A DNA stretch of 64,000 nucleotides from Caldisericia bacterium. GTDB taxonomy: Bacteria; Caldisericota; Caldisericia; JAAYUI01. The stretch is from NCBI GenBank assembly GCA_017999835.1, contig JAGNLA010000007.1, positions 46,582 to 110,581 on the forward strand, written 5' to 3'. Under the pieces are notes generated by a model that was not told the DNA's origin, did not search any database, and was given only the letters and a program-made list of their open reading frames with translations. The translations under genes and the position numbers were made by a program. Positions 18,901-26,863 of this stretch are shown one piece after another (position 1 is the first letter of the stretch; each line of letters opens with the position of its first letter).

Positions 18901-20153
18901 TGGCTGACCAGTCTTAGCATCGTGTCCGATGCATTGTGCAGGTCTTCTATGATCAAGCATATTGGCTTGATATGACTTATCTCACCAAGAAAAGACAGAT
19001 ATGCCTCAAAAAGAGACGATTGATTCAGGAATATTTCGTCAGCTGGGAGATCGACTCTACCCTCGATTTGATCAAGAACAGCTTGAAAGTTTTTCAGAAC
19101 AGCAGCGTTCGATTCCTTAATGTTTGCAATGATATCCCTGTTGAATCTGATGATTGGTTCAAGAGGGCTGATGCGTGACTGGCACGTGACTGTTGAAAGC
19201 CAGTGATCTTGATTGTCCAAGGAGTTGCAGAATTCCCTTATTAAATGTGTCTTGCCACTGCCATCATCGCCATCGACGAGAACCATTTTCCCTGAAACTG
19301 CTGATTCTGACAGAAGATCACGAAGCAAATTCCTCTTTTCGACTGATTTTCGGTTGTCGATACTTTTTTGAAGTCTGTTTAGAGAGATTTCTCCTGCAGG
19401 TTTGATTTGCATATCCGGCAGCGCTGAGATTAGCTGCTGAGCCGTTGTGAATGGCTCCTCATGGCCGATACCAAGCAGTCTGGCAATGACACTTTGAAGT
19501 CTATCAGGGATGCCATTCTTTAGATCTTTGAGCTCGGGAGTTTTTCCTTCACAGTCTATTCCAAGACATGCACAGACCATCATTCCCAGATTCTTCAGGT
19601 CTTGTCTGGGCGATTCAGCTTTGCTCAAATTAGGCGCAGAGATGTCGTCCACGCCGTAGCCTGTCATTTTGACGGTGTATGGAAACTCAAAAAGCCTTGG
19701 CGTCCACCAAAGACCGGTTTCTTTTGGGTTTTGCCTGACCAGTTTGATGTTGTCTGAGCGGAGGCTTCCATGAACAAAACCGTGCCTGTGAAGGAAATCA
19801 AGAGCATCGGCTATCTGAAACAACACATTGGCCATTGATTGCTCATCCATCTGCCCAAGCAGGTGATGAATGGATTGACAGTCAAAGAAAGGTCTTGTAT
19901 ACCAAATTTTTGAAGCTTCGGTTACGCCTGTGTCATAGACTGGAGCCAGGTTAGGATGCTCTATTTTGCGGAGATACTTTAGCTTCATCAGCGCAAACAG
20001 CATCTCATCGTGGTTGTATTCCCACTTAACAATTTTCAGGACTACATCCCTGGATTGATTATCTTTTGCTTTGTAGGTCAAGCCAGAGTGACCTATGCCC
20101 AGTATGTCAGATATGTCCAGTCCGCCAATTTTCAATTCACCGGCTTCAGCCAT
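15939..20153 (-). CDS. Pseudokinase-AAA ATPase-TPR-GAF signalling protein
   Basis: Large cytoplasmic signalling protein, 1404 residues. Residues about 15-250 have a protein-kinase fold with a glycine loop (GIGHSGLTY) and K40. However, the catalytic HRD is HGS (128-130) and the DFG site reads GYG (about 165-167), so both catalytic aspartates are missing and it is probably a pseudokinase. Next is a STAND/AAA-type ATPase with Walker A GDDGSGKT (295-302) and Walker B ICLIIED (acidic pair 403-404). A long alpha-helical TPR-like array runs from about 600 to 1140. A GAF domain spans about 1154-1313 and a coiled coil follows. No histidine-kinase or cyclase output domain is visible. It is the first gene of its operon, with GAGAGG before the ATG and a good promoter at 20181-20209. 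Confidence 0.82.
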   Translation of the reverse strand: MAEAGELKIGGLDISDILGIGHSGLTYKAKDNQSRDVVLKIVKWEYNHDEMLFALMKLKYLRKIEHPNLAPVYDTGVTEASKIWYTRPFFDCQSIHHLLGQMDEQSMANVLFQIADALDFLHRHGFVHGSLRSDNIKLVRQNPKETGLWWTPRLFEFPYTVKMTGYGVDDISAPNLSKAESPRQDLKNLGMMVCACLGIDCEGKTPELKDLKNGIPDRLQSVIARLLGIGHEEPFTTAQQLISALPDMQIKPAGEISLNRLQKSIDNRKSVEKRNLLRDLLSESAVSGKMVLVDGDDGSGKTHLIREFCNSLDNQDHWLSTVTCQSRISPLEPIIRFNRDIIANIKESNAAVLKNFQAVLDQIEGRVDLPADEIFLNQSSLFEAYLSFLGEISHIKPICLIIEDLHNASDTMLRLVSHLLTSITDIKILLVCTCNPSRIRGDQQAYFDAIVSSDELTRIQINQLDFFTTSNYLRNMLDTPDLSENISRAFFESSSGSMLKLTELVRVSILEGALTQTSGHLVFNDKKFAEIKKASESTNFIGKVITYLEEPESMALRLLAVFGGRASCSLLETGSKLIQSLSRLDDLAGVLFSLLAKGIIVTSFETGNIYFDIASDLYLEFAMNATPVQMKKELYDVAYNSFSENMTSDVEIAASICQLALKGNDPVSAFKTSLQAYTSCNRQLGFSEARFYINKLIQMIPEHEKEFITECQLKAAQCMSGQGHFSEASDLLSRLQLSVPDWLALRAVTSYKARQPKTAVFINETLPYIDSITDNWLKREFADSMLSFFLDTDPINAMSMATSLAPSEDPNIKTIALLATSRLKMALADFEEAEKSVVSASMSAKSFKAPALQAKCELWQIKLALMKGDNEKAGRLIRRSAGLIQSCFDIEVRAEFHQLASQYYKSLPDLTSALNNTSAWVKAEIKLGNKKSQSKAMFELAMILDSKGQSREAFNIVEKTRRIADEASDNLTIGRALAYIGDYNYDNNMPEQALVNLERAEKILSELNDFPYLAKTFESLGRIWLTRNDMEKAKKYAKLLNDLSESTFEPHQKAVANKLQGAIAMFQEKWDKAEDFYIKTLQFFEERGMQREANNLKIELADLFVKQGESFRALSKLAEARLFFEEENAPREIKRIRTAEMAIDKEIGKYGEDYRNLRMLLEISKALGQVNDIGELLPMIADMAVKVSGAERGLIMMAQSPGKLTFATGRNKNKESLRQEEFAFSKSVTDSVLETKKLVSITDTASDDKFKARDSIVGLSLRSIMCGPMKIGENILGLIYVDSQVPTFYFSKKNAEFFEALCSHAAFAVNSARLHQQINSQGVLQDENKHLREQIKQRKQLQSLVNMEIETPFKELFETLSTIEKNHMEPNELQNLVRKAKGNVQAIKMSVEELFGSENQVKPQ

Positions 20154-20180
20154 CAGTACCTCTCGAAATATTATGAATTG

Positions 20181-20209
20181 ATTATAAACATTTTATCCTT
20201 AACAGACAA
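20181..20209 (-). promoter_or_regulatory. Sigma70-like promoter for the kinase/gingipain operon
   Basis: Read on the minus strand, TTGTCT (20209-20204) and a perfect TATAAT (20186-20181) are separated by 17 bases. The expected transcript start is about 20 bases upstream of the ribosome site for the ATG at 20153. It is the only strong promoter seen ahead of a 16-kb run of closely spaced minus-strand genes. Confidence 0.7.
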
Positions 20210-20252
20210 GTTTTTTACCTTTGTTTTAGGTTTGTTTGTCCAAGCTGTCATC

Positions 20253-20281
20253 TTGATAATGACAACATAATGAAGTATATA
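20253..20281 (+). promoter_or_regulatory. Putative promoter for the rimP-nusA-infB operon
   Basis: TTGATA at 20253-20258 and TATATA at 20276-20281 are separated by 17 bases. Transcription would begin near 20288. This leaves little or no leader for a TTG start at 20296 but is compatible with starts further downstream. It lies back to back with the kinase operon promoter. Confidence 0.5.
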
Positions 20282-20295
20282 TATTAAAAGTATTT

Positions 20296-20754
20296 TTGAA
20301 AGGGGCTGGAATTATTAGCTACAGTTACTTGGAAAGAGCCAGGAAGCTGGTTCTTTCTGCATTGGATGAGCTTGGGTATGTCCTTGTCGACATATCAGAA
20401 AAGTTTGCCAGATCGGATTACCTGGTCTCCATTGTTGTATGGAGAAAAGAAGGTATTGGCATTGACGATTGCGTTCGCATAACAAAAAAGCTTCATCCCA
20501 TGCTCGAAACTGATAGTGAGATTCCGGATTATGTCAGGCTTGAGGTCTCCTCTCCTGGCATCGACCGAAAGCTGCGCAAGCTCGAAGAGCTTGATGTTTT
20601 CAAAGGTATGGAAGTAACCTTGCATCTTGCCAACAGGACACACATGACAGGCAGGAGCAATGGGATAAAAGATGAAAAAGCGATAATCGACGTTGATGGA
20701 AATGAATTGGCTATACCGCTTTCCGATGTGACAAGCGCAAGATTAGTGGGCTAG
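20296..20754 (+). CDS. rimP: Ribosome maturation factor RimP
   Basis: 30S assembly factor, 152 residues as drawn, normal length. The RimP pattern is clear: ELGYVLVDI, then GIDDCVRITKKL, then RLEVSSPGIDRKL (the highly conserved SSPGIDR/K block). The C-terminal part is an Sm-like barrel (GMEVTLHL...). No ATG is available near the front. The frame opens with TTG at 20296, but the best ribosome site (AAAGGGG, 20299-20305) lies inside that start and points instead to ATT codons at 20311/20314. TTG 20329 is a further option. The start is therefore uncertain. It is followed by nusA 9 bases later, the usual order. Confidence 0.88.
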   Translation: MKGAGIISYSYLERARKLVLSALDELGYVLVDISEKFARSDYLVSIVVWRKEGIGIDDCVRITKKLHPMLETDSEIPDYVRLEVSSPGIDRKLRKLEELDVFKGMEVTLHLANRTHMTGRSNGIKDEKAIIDVDGNELAIPLSDVTSARLVG

Positions 20755-20763
20755 GGGGTTATT

Positions 20764-21795
20764 ATGAAAGCGGCAGAATTCTTTATGGCTCTGATGGATA
20801 TTTCCAGAGAAAAAGAAGTTGACTACGATGTTCTTCTTGAAGCAATCAGACAGGGTCTGCTTGCTGCCTACAAAAAGGCATACAAGTCATCCAGCAACGT
20901 TGAAATAATTCTTGATGATAAAGAAAAAAAGATAGACATTCTGGCTGTCAAAACAGTGGTTGAAAATGTCGAAGACCCTCAATCAGAACTGTCGATTGCT
21001 GAAGCAAAGCGTTATAAGAAAGAAGCAACCGAAGGTGACTTGCTGAAGTTTGAGGTTACACCATCAGATTTTGGTAGATTTGCTGCCATAACCTGCAAAC
21101 AGATTGTCACACAAAGAATAAAAGAGGCCGAAAAGGAAAAGGTTCTCCGTGAGTTCACATCCAAAGAACATGACATGGTCTTTGGTGAAGTCAGCAGAAT
21201 TTCTGGTGACAATGTTTACTTCAATCTCGGCAAAGCTGAAGGAGTATTGCCAAGAGCAGAGCAAATACCCGGTGAGGTCTATTCACCTGGCAGGAAGTTT
21301 CATTGTTATATCCTAAAAGTCGACAGAACATCGAAAGAACCAATGGTTGTCATCTCAAGAACTCACCCACAGCTTCTTGTCAAGCTTATGGAGCTGGAGA
21401 TTCCGGAAATAATCCAAGGGGTTATTGAAATTTGCGGTGTAGTCAGGGATCCTGGCGTGAGAGCGAAAGTTGCCGTCTCGAGCAATCAGGCAAAGGTCGA
21501 CCCAGTCGGTTCATGCATTGGCACAAAAGGTGTAAGGATAAATGTCATCTCTGACGAGCTCAAGGGTGAACGTATTGATGTCCTTAAATGGTACGAGGAC
21601 CCAAGACAGTTCATCGCTTCTGCTCTTTCACCAGCAAAAGTCTACTCGGTCCAGATAATCGAGGATGAGAACAGAGCTATTGTTAAGGTGGAACAGGATC
21701 AGTTCAGCCTGGCCATCGGAAAGAAAGGCTCAAACGTCAGACTTGCTTCTAGGCTTGTCGGTTTCAAAGTCGATATGAAGGTGCTCGAAGACTGA
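20764..21795 (+). CDS. nusA: Transcription termination/antitermination factor NusA
   Basis: RNA-polymerase-associated NusA, 343 residues. The N-terminal RNAP-binding domain spans about 1-125, the S1 domain about 133-200 (FGEVSRISGDNVYFNLG), and KH1/KH2 the rest (DPVGSCIGTKGVRI and the closing LAIGKKGSNVRLASRL). The protein stops directly after KH2, giving the short form without C-terminal repeat domains, as in many Gram-positive and deep-branching bacteria. The start ATG has TAGGGGG ahead of it. The stop shares one base with the ylxR start. Confidence 0.95.
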   Translation: MKAAEFFMALMDISREKEVDYDVLLEAIRQGLLAAYKKAYKSSSNVEIILDDKEKKIDILAVKTVVENVEDPQSELSIAEAKRYKKEATEGDLLKFEVTPSDFGRFAAITCKQIVTQRIKEAEKEKVLREFTSKEHDMVFGEVSRISGDNVYFNLGKAEGVLPRAEQIPGEVYSPGRKFHCYILKVDRTSKEPMVVISRTHPQLLVKLMELEIPEIIQGVIEICGVVRDPGVRAKVAVSSNQAKVDPVGSCIGTKGVRINVISDELKGERIDVLKWYEDPRQFIASALSPAKVYSVQIIEDENRAIVKVEQDQFSLAIGKKGSNVRLASRLVGFKVDMKVLED

Positions 21796-22052
21796 TGCCA
21801 TTGAGAACGTGTGTTGTTTGTGGCCAGCAAGCAGAAAAACCGAATCTTTTGAGAATATCCGACAAACTAGAATTGGATATAAGCCAAACAACTCCTGGCA
21901 GAGGTGCATACATCTGTAAAAATGTTTTATGTATTGAAAAGTTGTTAAAGAAGAATACTATTTCAAAGTCGCTTAAAAAGAGAGTTTCAAAAAGCGACCT
22001 TGATAGTGTGATAAACCAGTTAAAGGTGATTGATGAGCGAGATGACAGTTGA
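21795..22052 (+). CDS. ylxR: YlxR family RNA-binding protein (RnpM-like)
   Basis: Small 85-residue protein of the YlxR family. It has the N-terminal RTCVVCGQ motif and the conserved PGRGAYIC segment. YlxR (RnpM in Bacillus) binds RNase P RNA and usually lies between nusA and infB, exactly as here. The ATG overlaps the last base of the nusA stop, and the 3' end overlaps infB by 20 bases, so translation is coupled. Confidence 0.9.
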   Translation: MPLRTCVVCGQQAEKPNLLRISDKLELDISQTTPGRGAYICKNVLCIEKLLKKNTISKSLKKRVSKSDLDSVINQLKVIDERDDS

Positions 22053-25000
22053 AGAACTTGCGTTGCAAACAGGCGTAGCCACTGCAGACGTAATAGATAT
22101 GGCAAAAAAGCTTGGCGTGACGGTCAAGTCCGAATCTGATTCACTCGATGACGCAGTGATAGTAAGAGTCCGTGCCATGATTTCTTTGAAGATGCACAAA
22201 ACATCGACAGAGGATGCACAGAATGCCCATCTGGCCAAGAAGCCAAAGGCAAGTCTTTTTGATGAAATAGTCAAGAAAAGAACGCCAACAATCAAGGCTG
22301 CAACAGCAGATGCAGTTGAGCTTGCAAAGGCTGCTGAAGCAGCAATGCTTGCCGGTGAATCGGTAGAAACACCGAAAGCGCCGAAGGTTCCAGAGGCAGA
22401 AACAGTCGTGGTCAAAAAACTCCTCAAGCCGCTCCTACCTCCGAAAAAGAAGCTCACACTCAAGGACGTTCCTCTCAAGTCTGAAGTCTCGACAAAAGAA
22501 AAAGCCAAAAAAACCGAAACCGAACTTGAAGCAGAAAAGAAACAGCAAAAAACTGAAAAAATCGAGCAACCGATGGCTAAGGCTGCTAAACCAGCAGTAG
22601 AGCCAAAGGCTGAAGAGGTTTTGGCGGAACCACCAAAAGAGATTATCGAACCAAAGCAGAAGCATCAAAAACAGACTATTGAAAAAGAGATAATCGCTCA
22701 GGTTGAAAAGATAGACGAAAAACCAGCCGAACAACCATCAGAAAAAACTGAAATAGTTGAACAGAAACCAGATGCGCAAGCTGACAGCCAAGTTGAAAAC
22801 AAACCAGAAACAAAGCACAAAACTGAACAAAAACATGAAGTAAAAGAAGAGCACAAAGCAGAAACAAAAGTTGAGCCACAGGAAAAGAAACCATTAAAAA
22901 CAGAGTTCAAGCCTGAGCACAAGATTGCCGAAACAAAACCAGCAGAGCAAAAGCAGGAAACAAGACATGTTCCTGAGCAAAAGTCTGATCATAAACCGGA
23001 ACACAAATCTGATCATAGACAAGAACAAAAAGAAAAGAAGCCTGATCCAAAGAAAGATGACAGGTTCTCCCATTTCGATAGACCAATTCAAGCCCCGAAG
23101 CTTGTCAAGCCGATTGACCCAAGAGAGTTATTCCTTGGACAGAAGCCAAGAACAGAGATCAATCCAGAGCCAAGAACCGACAGGCCTCCTCAGCAGGGCA
23201 GACCGGATTACAGAAGACCACCGGATTCAGGTCGTCCCAACTATAGCAATAACAAGCCAGCGTTTGGCAACAAACCGGCATTTGGCAACAAACCTGCGTT
23301 TGGTAACAAGCCGGCCTTTGGCAACAAGCCAGCATTTGGAAGCAAACCACCATTCAATAAATCGGGGGGCGGTGGTTTTGGTAAGCCAATCACGCCTGCC
23401 ATGCCTGATCCGATAAAGACCGATTACAGAGATCCAAAAAAAGATAAGGGCACAAAATCGGCCGAATACATTGTCGACAAAGAACAATACGCATTCAAAG
23501 CAAAGCACAAACCAAAACATCAGCAGTCCAAGCAGCAACAGCCTCAGAAAACTGCGCCAAAACCAGAGATTAAGCAGAAACTCACAATTGAAGTTTTTGC
23601 AAAAACAGCAGGAGTACCCGAGCAGAGAGTGATGGGTTTCATGCTGAAGCAGGGTTATGTTCCAAATCCTGAAGAAGAACTTACTGGTCCAATACTTGCC
23701 ATGCTTTCATCGGCATTTGGACTTAAGACTGACGGTGACGGTAAGCTCGAGGATGAAAACCTCATCACCAGAGCGCCGATTGTTACAGTCATGGGACACG
23801 TCGATCATGGTAAAACAACACTACTTGACTACATCAGGAAGGCCAGGGTTGCCCTTGGCGAGGCTGGTGGTATTACGCAAAGTATCGGTTCCTACAAGGT
23901 TTCCGTAAATAACAGAGATATTTGCTTTATCGACACGCCTGGCCATGAGGCTTTTGCGGCCATGAGACGTGAAGGTGCGAATGTCACTGACATTGTTATT
24001 CTTGTCGTTGCAGCAACCGAAGGTATCAAAGAGCAAACCATTGAAGCATTGAAGATGGCCCAGGAAGCAAAAGTCAGCATCATTGTTGCTGCCAACAAAA
24101 TGGATCTTCCAGGTGCAAACATCGACAGACTCAAAACGCAGCTCACCGATATTGGTCTCACACCTGAAGATTGGGGTGGTCAGACCATCGTTGTCCCGAT
24201 AGTTGCAAAAACCGGCCAGGGTGTGCCAGAGCTTCTTGAAATGATTCTCCTGACGGCTGATATTCTCGAGCTCAAGATGAACAAAAACGGCAAGCTAGCC
24301 GGAACCATAATCGAGTCCAGGATGGACAAATTTGTAGGTCCACTGGCGACAGCCATTGTTCAGAGTGGAACACTTAAGGTTGGAGACTACATCGAGGCTG
24401 GTGGCAGCTGGGGCAGAGTCAAAGCGCTTTTTGATGATATGGACAAGCGTACCGATAAGATAAAGGCGGTTTGCCCGGTTAAGATTATGGGCTTCGATTC
24501 GGTTCCAAAACCAGGCTCAATTCTTCTTTCATCCGACATTTCCAGAAAACGTGCAGCAGAAAAAGCAACGGAAGCGCCAAAGGTGGAAGTTGACAAGGAA
24601 GAGCAAGAAGTCATACCTGCCAATCTTGATGAACTTTTTGCTGTCTATGATCAGCAGGTCTCAACAAAACTAAACATCGTTGTCAAAGCTGAGTCGGAAG
24701 GTTCCCTGGATGCAGTGAAATTCGCGATCTCAAAGATAAAAATAAAAGACATCTCCGCAAACATAGTTTTCTCAGGAGTCGGTGTTGTCAATGATAATGA
24801 TGTCCTTCTTGCCCAGGCTTCATCGGCCATGCTCGTTGGCTTCAACGTCCAGGCTGATTCGAACACGAAAAAACTGGCAAAGCAAAATAGCGTTGATATC
24901 AAAATCTACAACATCATCTTCGACCTTACCGATGCGATTACCGATTCCATCAAGATGCTCATTAAACCGGAGTATAGAGATATCCTTATTGGCAAGGCCG

Positions 25001-25266
25001 AGGTCAGAAAAGTCTTCAATATTTCTGATTTTGGAAACATCGCCGGTTGCTTTGTCATCGAGGGTGTTGCAAGAAACGATGCAAAAGTCAAGATTATCCG
25101 TAACAGGTTCCCGGTCCATGAAACCAAGATAAAGACTCTGAAACGTTTCAAGGACGATGCAAAGGAAGTCAAACAGGGTTATGAATGCGGTGTTGGCCTC
25201 ATCGGTTATGATGATCTTCATGAGAGCGACATCCTTGAGTTCTACGAGACCAAAGAGGTGATCTAA
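22033..25266 (+). CDS. infB: Translation initiation factor IF-2
   Basis: IF-2 GTPase that delivers initiator tRNA to the 30S subunit. At 1077 residues it is long for the family. The N-terminus begins with an IF2N-like motif (MTVEELALQTGVATADV). Residues about 150-400 are a highly charged Lys/Glu/Gln/Pro extension, followed near 407-445 by perfect or near-perfect AFGNKP repeats and a second IF2N motif near 515. The GTPase domain begins about 582 with GHVDHGKT (588-595), then DTPGHEAF and NKMD. The C-terminal initiator-tRNA-binding domains are complete. I chose ATG 22033 because AAAGGTGA lies just ahead; TTG 22030 and ATG 22042 are alternatives. It is followed by ylxP after 1 base. Confidence 0.96.
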   Translation: MSEMTVEELALQTGVATADVIDMAKKLGVTVKSESDSLDDAVIVRVRAMISLKMHKTSTEDAQNAHLAKKPKASLFDEIVKKRTPTIKAATADAVELAKAAEAAMLAGESVETPKAPKVPEAETVVVKKLLKPLLPPKKKLTLKDVPLKSEVSTKEKAKKTETELEAEKKQQKTEKIEQPMAKAAKPAVEPKAEEVLAEPPKEIIEPKQKHQKQTIEKEIIAQVEKIDEKPAEQPSEKTEIVEQKPDAQADSQVENKPETKHKTEQKHEVKEEHKAETKVEPQEKKPLKTEFKPEHKIAETKPAEQKQETRHVPEQKSDHKPEHKSDHRQEQKEKKPDPKKDDRFSHFDRPIQAPKLVKPIDPRELFLGQKPRTEINPEPRTDRPPQQGRPDYRRPPDSGRPNYSNNKPAFGNKPAFGNKPAFGNKPAFGNKPAFGSKPPFNKSGGGGFGKPITPAMPDPIKTDYRDPKKDKGTKSAEYIVDKEQYAFKAKHKPKHQQSKQQQPQKTAPKPEIKQKLTIEVFAKTAGVPEQRVMGFMLKQGYVPNPEEELTGPILAMLSSAFGLKTDGDGKLEDENLITRAPIVTVMGHVDHGKTTLLDYIRKARVALGEAGGITQSIGSYKVSVNNRDICFIDTPGHEAFAAMRREGANVTDIVILVVAATEGIKEQTIEALKMAQEAKVSIIVAANKMDLPGANIDRLKTQLTDIGLTPEDWGGQTIVVPIVAKTGQGVPELLEMILLTADILELKMNKNGKLAGTIIESRMDKFVGPLATAIVQSGTLKVGDYIEAGGSWGRVKALFDDMDKRTDKIKAVCPVKIMGFDSVPKPGSILLSSDISRKRAAEKATEAPKVEVDKEEQEVIPANLDELFAVYDQQVSTKLNIVVKAESEGSLDAVKFAISKIKIKDISANIVFSGVGVVNDNDVLLAQASSAMLVGFNVQADSNTKKLAKQNSVDIKIYNIIFDLTDAITDSIKMLIKPEYRDILIGKAEVRKVFNISDFGNIAGCFVIEGVARNDAKVKIIRNRFPVHETKIKTLKRFKDDAKEVKQGYECGVGLIGYDDLHESDILEFYETKEVI
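23251..23354 (+). repeat. In-frame 18-base tandem repeat inside infB
   Basis: About five and a half copies of an 18-base unit encoding N-K-P-A-F-G run from 23251 to 23354. Units differ mainly at third codon positions (GCG/GCA/GCC, AAC, CCG/CCA), so the peptide is better conserved than the DNA. It lies in the flexible linker between the charged N-terminal extension and the core domains of IF-2. It is not CRISPR, because there are no spacers. Confidence 0.9.
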
Positions 25267-25267
25267 T

Positions 25268-25549
25268 TTGGTTGGATTGGTCGAGATGCAGTTTCGACTC
25301 GAAGGCGTCCATTCGCTCAAAGATAAAAGATCGTTGGTACAACCAGTGCTGCACAAGCTTAGAAACAGCTTCAACTGCGCAACCATGGAATCTGATTTGC
25401 TTGACAGCCATCAAATGATGGTTGTCGCAGCTGTTACTATCAACAGCAATGGCGCTCAGCTAGACATGACAATAAACAAAATGATCGAAACAGCCCAGAG
25501 ACTTGTCCCCTTTGACATGACAATCTCTCGGCGGGAAGTTTGGGAATGA
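25268..25549 (+). CDS. ylxP: YlxP-like DUF503 protein
   Basis: DUF503 family protein, 93 residues, with the typical opening strand (VGLVEMQFRLEGVHSLKDKR) and REVWE-type end. The function is not established; in many bacteria the gene lies between infB and rbfA, as here. The start is TTG at 25268, supported by GAGGTGA (25254-25260) at proper spacing. No ATG fits before the first conserved strand. The stop overlaps the rbfA ATG by 4 bases. Confidence 0.88.
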   Translation: MVGLVEMQFRLEGVHSLKDKRSLVQPVLHKLRNSFNCATMESDLLDSHQMMVVAAVTINSNGAQLDMTINKMIETAQRLVPFDMTISRREVWE

Positions 25550-25965
25550 ACGTAAAAAAACACAGAATAACCGAGATGATGCAGAGCGCGATATCGATGA
25601 TCCTGCATCGCGACATTATAGACAAGAGAATTGGGTTCGTAACTATTACCAAAATCAAAATTGATGACGAGTACAAAAATGCGGATGTCTACTATTCAGT
25701 GATCGGGGATGAAAAAGCACGCACAAAGACAGCCCAGGGGTTGTCAGCTGCAAACAGGTTCATTCAAAGGCGAGTCATTGAAATGCTCAAGATGGGCAAA
25801 ACGCCCACCATTCGCTTCAAGTTTGACGATACCCCCAGCAACGCTGAAAAACTGGAAAAACAATTCATGGAGTTGGAACAGGATGGAAAGAATCAACAGA
25901 ACCCAGATGTCGCAGGAGCTGAAGAGAACAAAGAAAGCTCTGATTCTGACTCACCAAAATCCTGA
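25546..25965 (+). CDS. rbfA: Ribosome-binding factor A
   Basis: Cold-shock 30S maturation factor with a KH-like fold, 139 residues from ATG 25546. Motifs include ISMILHRDIIDKRIGFVTIT, NADVYYSV and the final TIRFKFDDTPSNAEKLE. The C-terminus carries an acidic, Gln/Ser-rich tail (last 25 residues). ATG 25546 was chosen over TTG 25540 because it gives the ATGA overlap with ylxP and GCGGGAAG lies 7 bases upstream. Its 3' end overlaps the nrnA gene by a long stretch. Confidence 0.92.
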   Translation: MNVKKHRITEMMQSAISMILHRDIIDKRIGFVTITKIKIDDEYKNADVYYSVIGDEKARTKTAQGLSAANRFIQRRVIEMLKMGKTPTIRFKFDDTPSNAEKLEKQFMELEQDGKNQQNPDVAGAEENKESSDSDSPKS

Positions 25966-26863
25966 CGGCGACACCTTAGGTTCGGCATGCGCCCTCTATG
26001 CTGCCATAACTGAATCAGGCGGAGAGGCGATAGTTTGCACAACTGATGAACCCCAGCAATATTATGACTTTCTGGCTGGATTCGATTTAATAAAACGTAT
26101 CACAGACGAATTGGCTTCAAGATATGTAGCCGAAGGCTTCAGAATAATTATTGTTGATGCAGCCTCGCCTGACAGAGTCGGATTGACATCGCTTCCGCAA
26201 AACTCCGACACTCTTGTTATAGATCACCACCCTTCAAAAGAAGATTACCCAGCTAAAGCCTGCATCGAACCACACGCCAGCGCCACAGCTGAACTGCTTT
26301 ATTTTTTGTTTCTCGAGGCCGGTTTTCCGATCACAAATAACGTTATGACCGGTATTTTTGCAGGAATCGTAACAGACACAGGTAATTTTAAATATCCAAA
26401 TGTAACGGCTGACACCATGAAAGTTGTTGGCAAGCTCATTGACAACGGATTTGACATATCAAAATACTCATCACTTATTTACGAGCGAATGCCGTTTTCA
26501 AACAGAAAACTCCTTGGCAAGACAATGGAAAGGCTGACAGTCAGCCTTGACAGTCAGCTTGCCATGTCGGTTGTAACCTGGGATGACCTTACCGAGTTTG
26601 ACGCAAGGCACCGTGACACTGATTTTATAATCGATGAAGTCAGAAAGCTGGGCGGACCGGAAGTTTATATCCTTTGCAAAGAATTTAAACCTGAACAGTT
26701 CAGGGTTTCGATGAGGGGCAGAGGAAAACTGGACTTGAGCAAGATTGCAAACAAATTTGGAGGCGGTGGTCACCACGATGCTTCCGGCTTCACCGCAACA
26801 GGAGATTGGCTCCATGTAAAAAGCGCCTTGCTCGAGCTTTTTGAGCCATTACTGGGAAAATGA
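25883..26863 (+). CDS. nrnA: DHH-family phosphoesterase, NrnA-like
   Basis: Oligoribonuclease / 3'-phosphoadenosine-5'-phosphate phosphatase type DHH-DHHA1 protein, about 326 residues. It degrades very short RNAs or cyclic dinucleotide products in the cytoplasm. The metal motifs are THQNPDGDTLGS (N-terminal D-x-D), IVDAASPDR, LVIDHHPS (the DHH) and C-terminal FGGGGHHDASGF (DHHA1 substrate loop). The open frame extends upstream to 25709 inside rbfA; the start is probably ATG 25883 or 25907 (MSQELKR). It overlaps rbfA by 59-83 bases, which is unusually long here, and truB by 4 bases. Confidence 0.88.
   Translation: MERINRTQMSQELKRTKKALILTHQNPDGDTLGSACALYAAITESGGEAIVCTTDEPQQYYDFLAGFDLIKRITDELASRYVAEGFRIIIVDAASPDRVGLTSLPQNSDTLVIDHHPSKEDYPAKACIEPHASATAELLYFLFLEAGFPITNNVMTGIFAGIVTDTGNFKYPNVTADTMKVVGKLIDNGFDISKYSSLIYERMPFSNRKLLGKTMERLTVSLDSQLAMSVVTWDDLTEFDARHRDTDFIIDEVRKLGGPEVYILCKEFKPEQFRVSMRGRGKLDLSKIANKFGGGGHHDASGFTATGDWLHVKSALLELFEPLLGK

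Noticed and set aside
23251-23354. Short regular repeats suggesting a CRISPR array
   Set aside because: Repeats are contiguous without spacers, in frame, and encode a regular peptide in IF-2.
22435-23538. Several minus-strand open frames (Leu/Phe/Val-rich) opposite infB
   Set aside because: They mirror the Lys/Glu/Gln-rich extension of IF-2 in reverse; no start signals and no family features.
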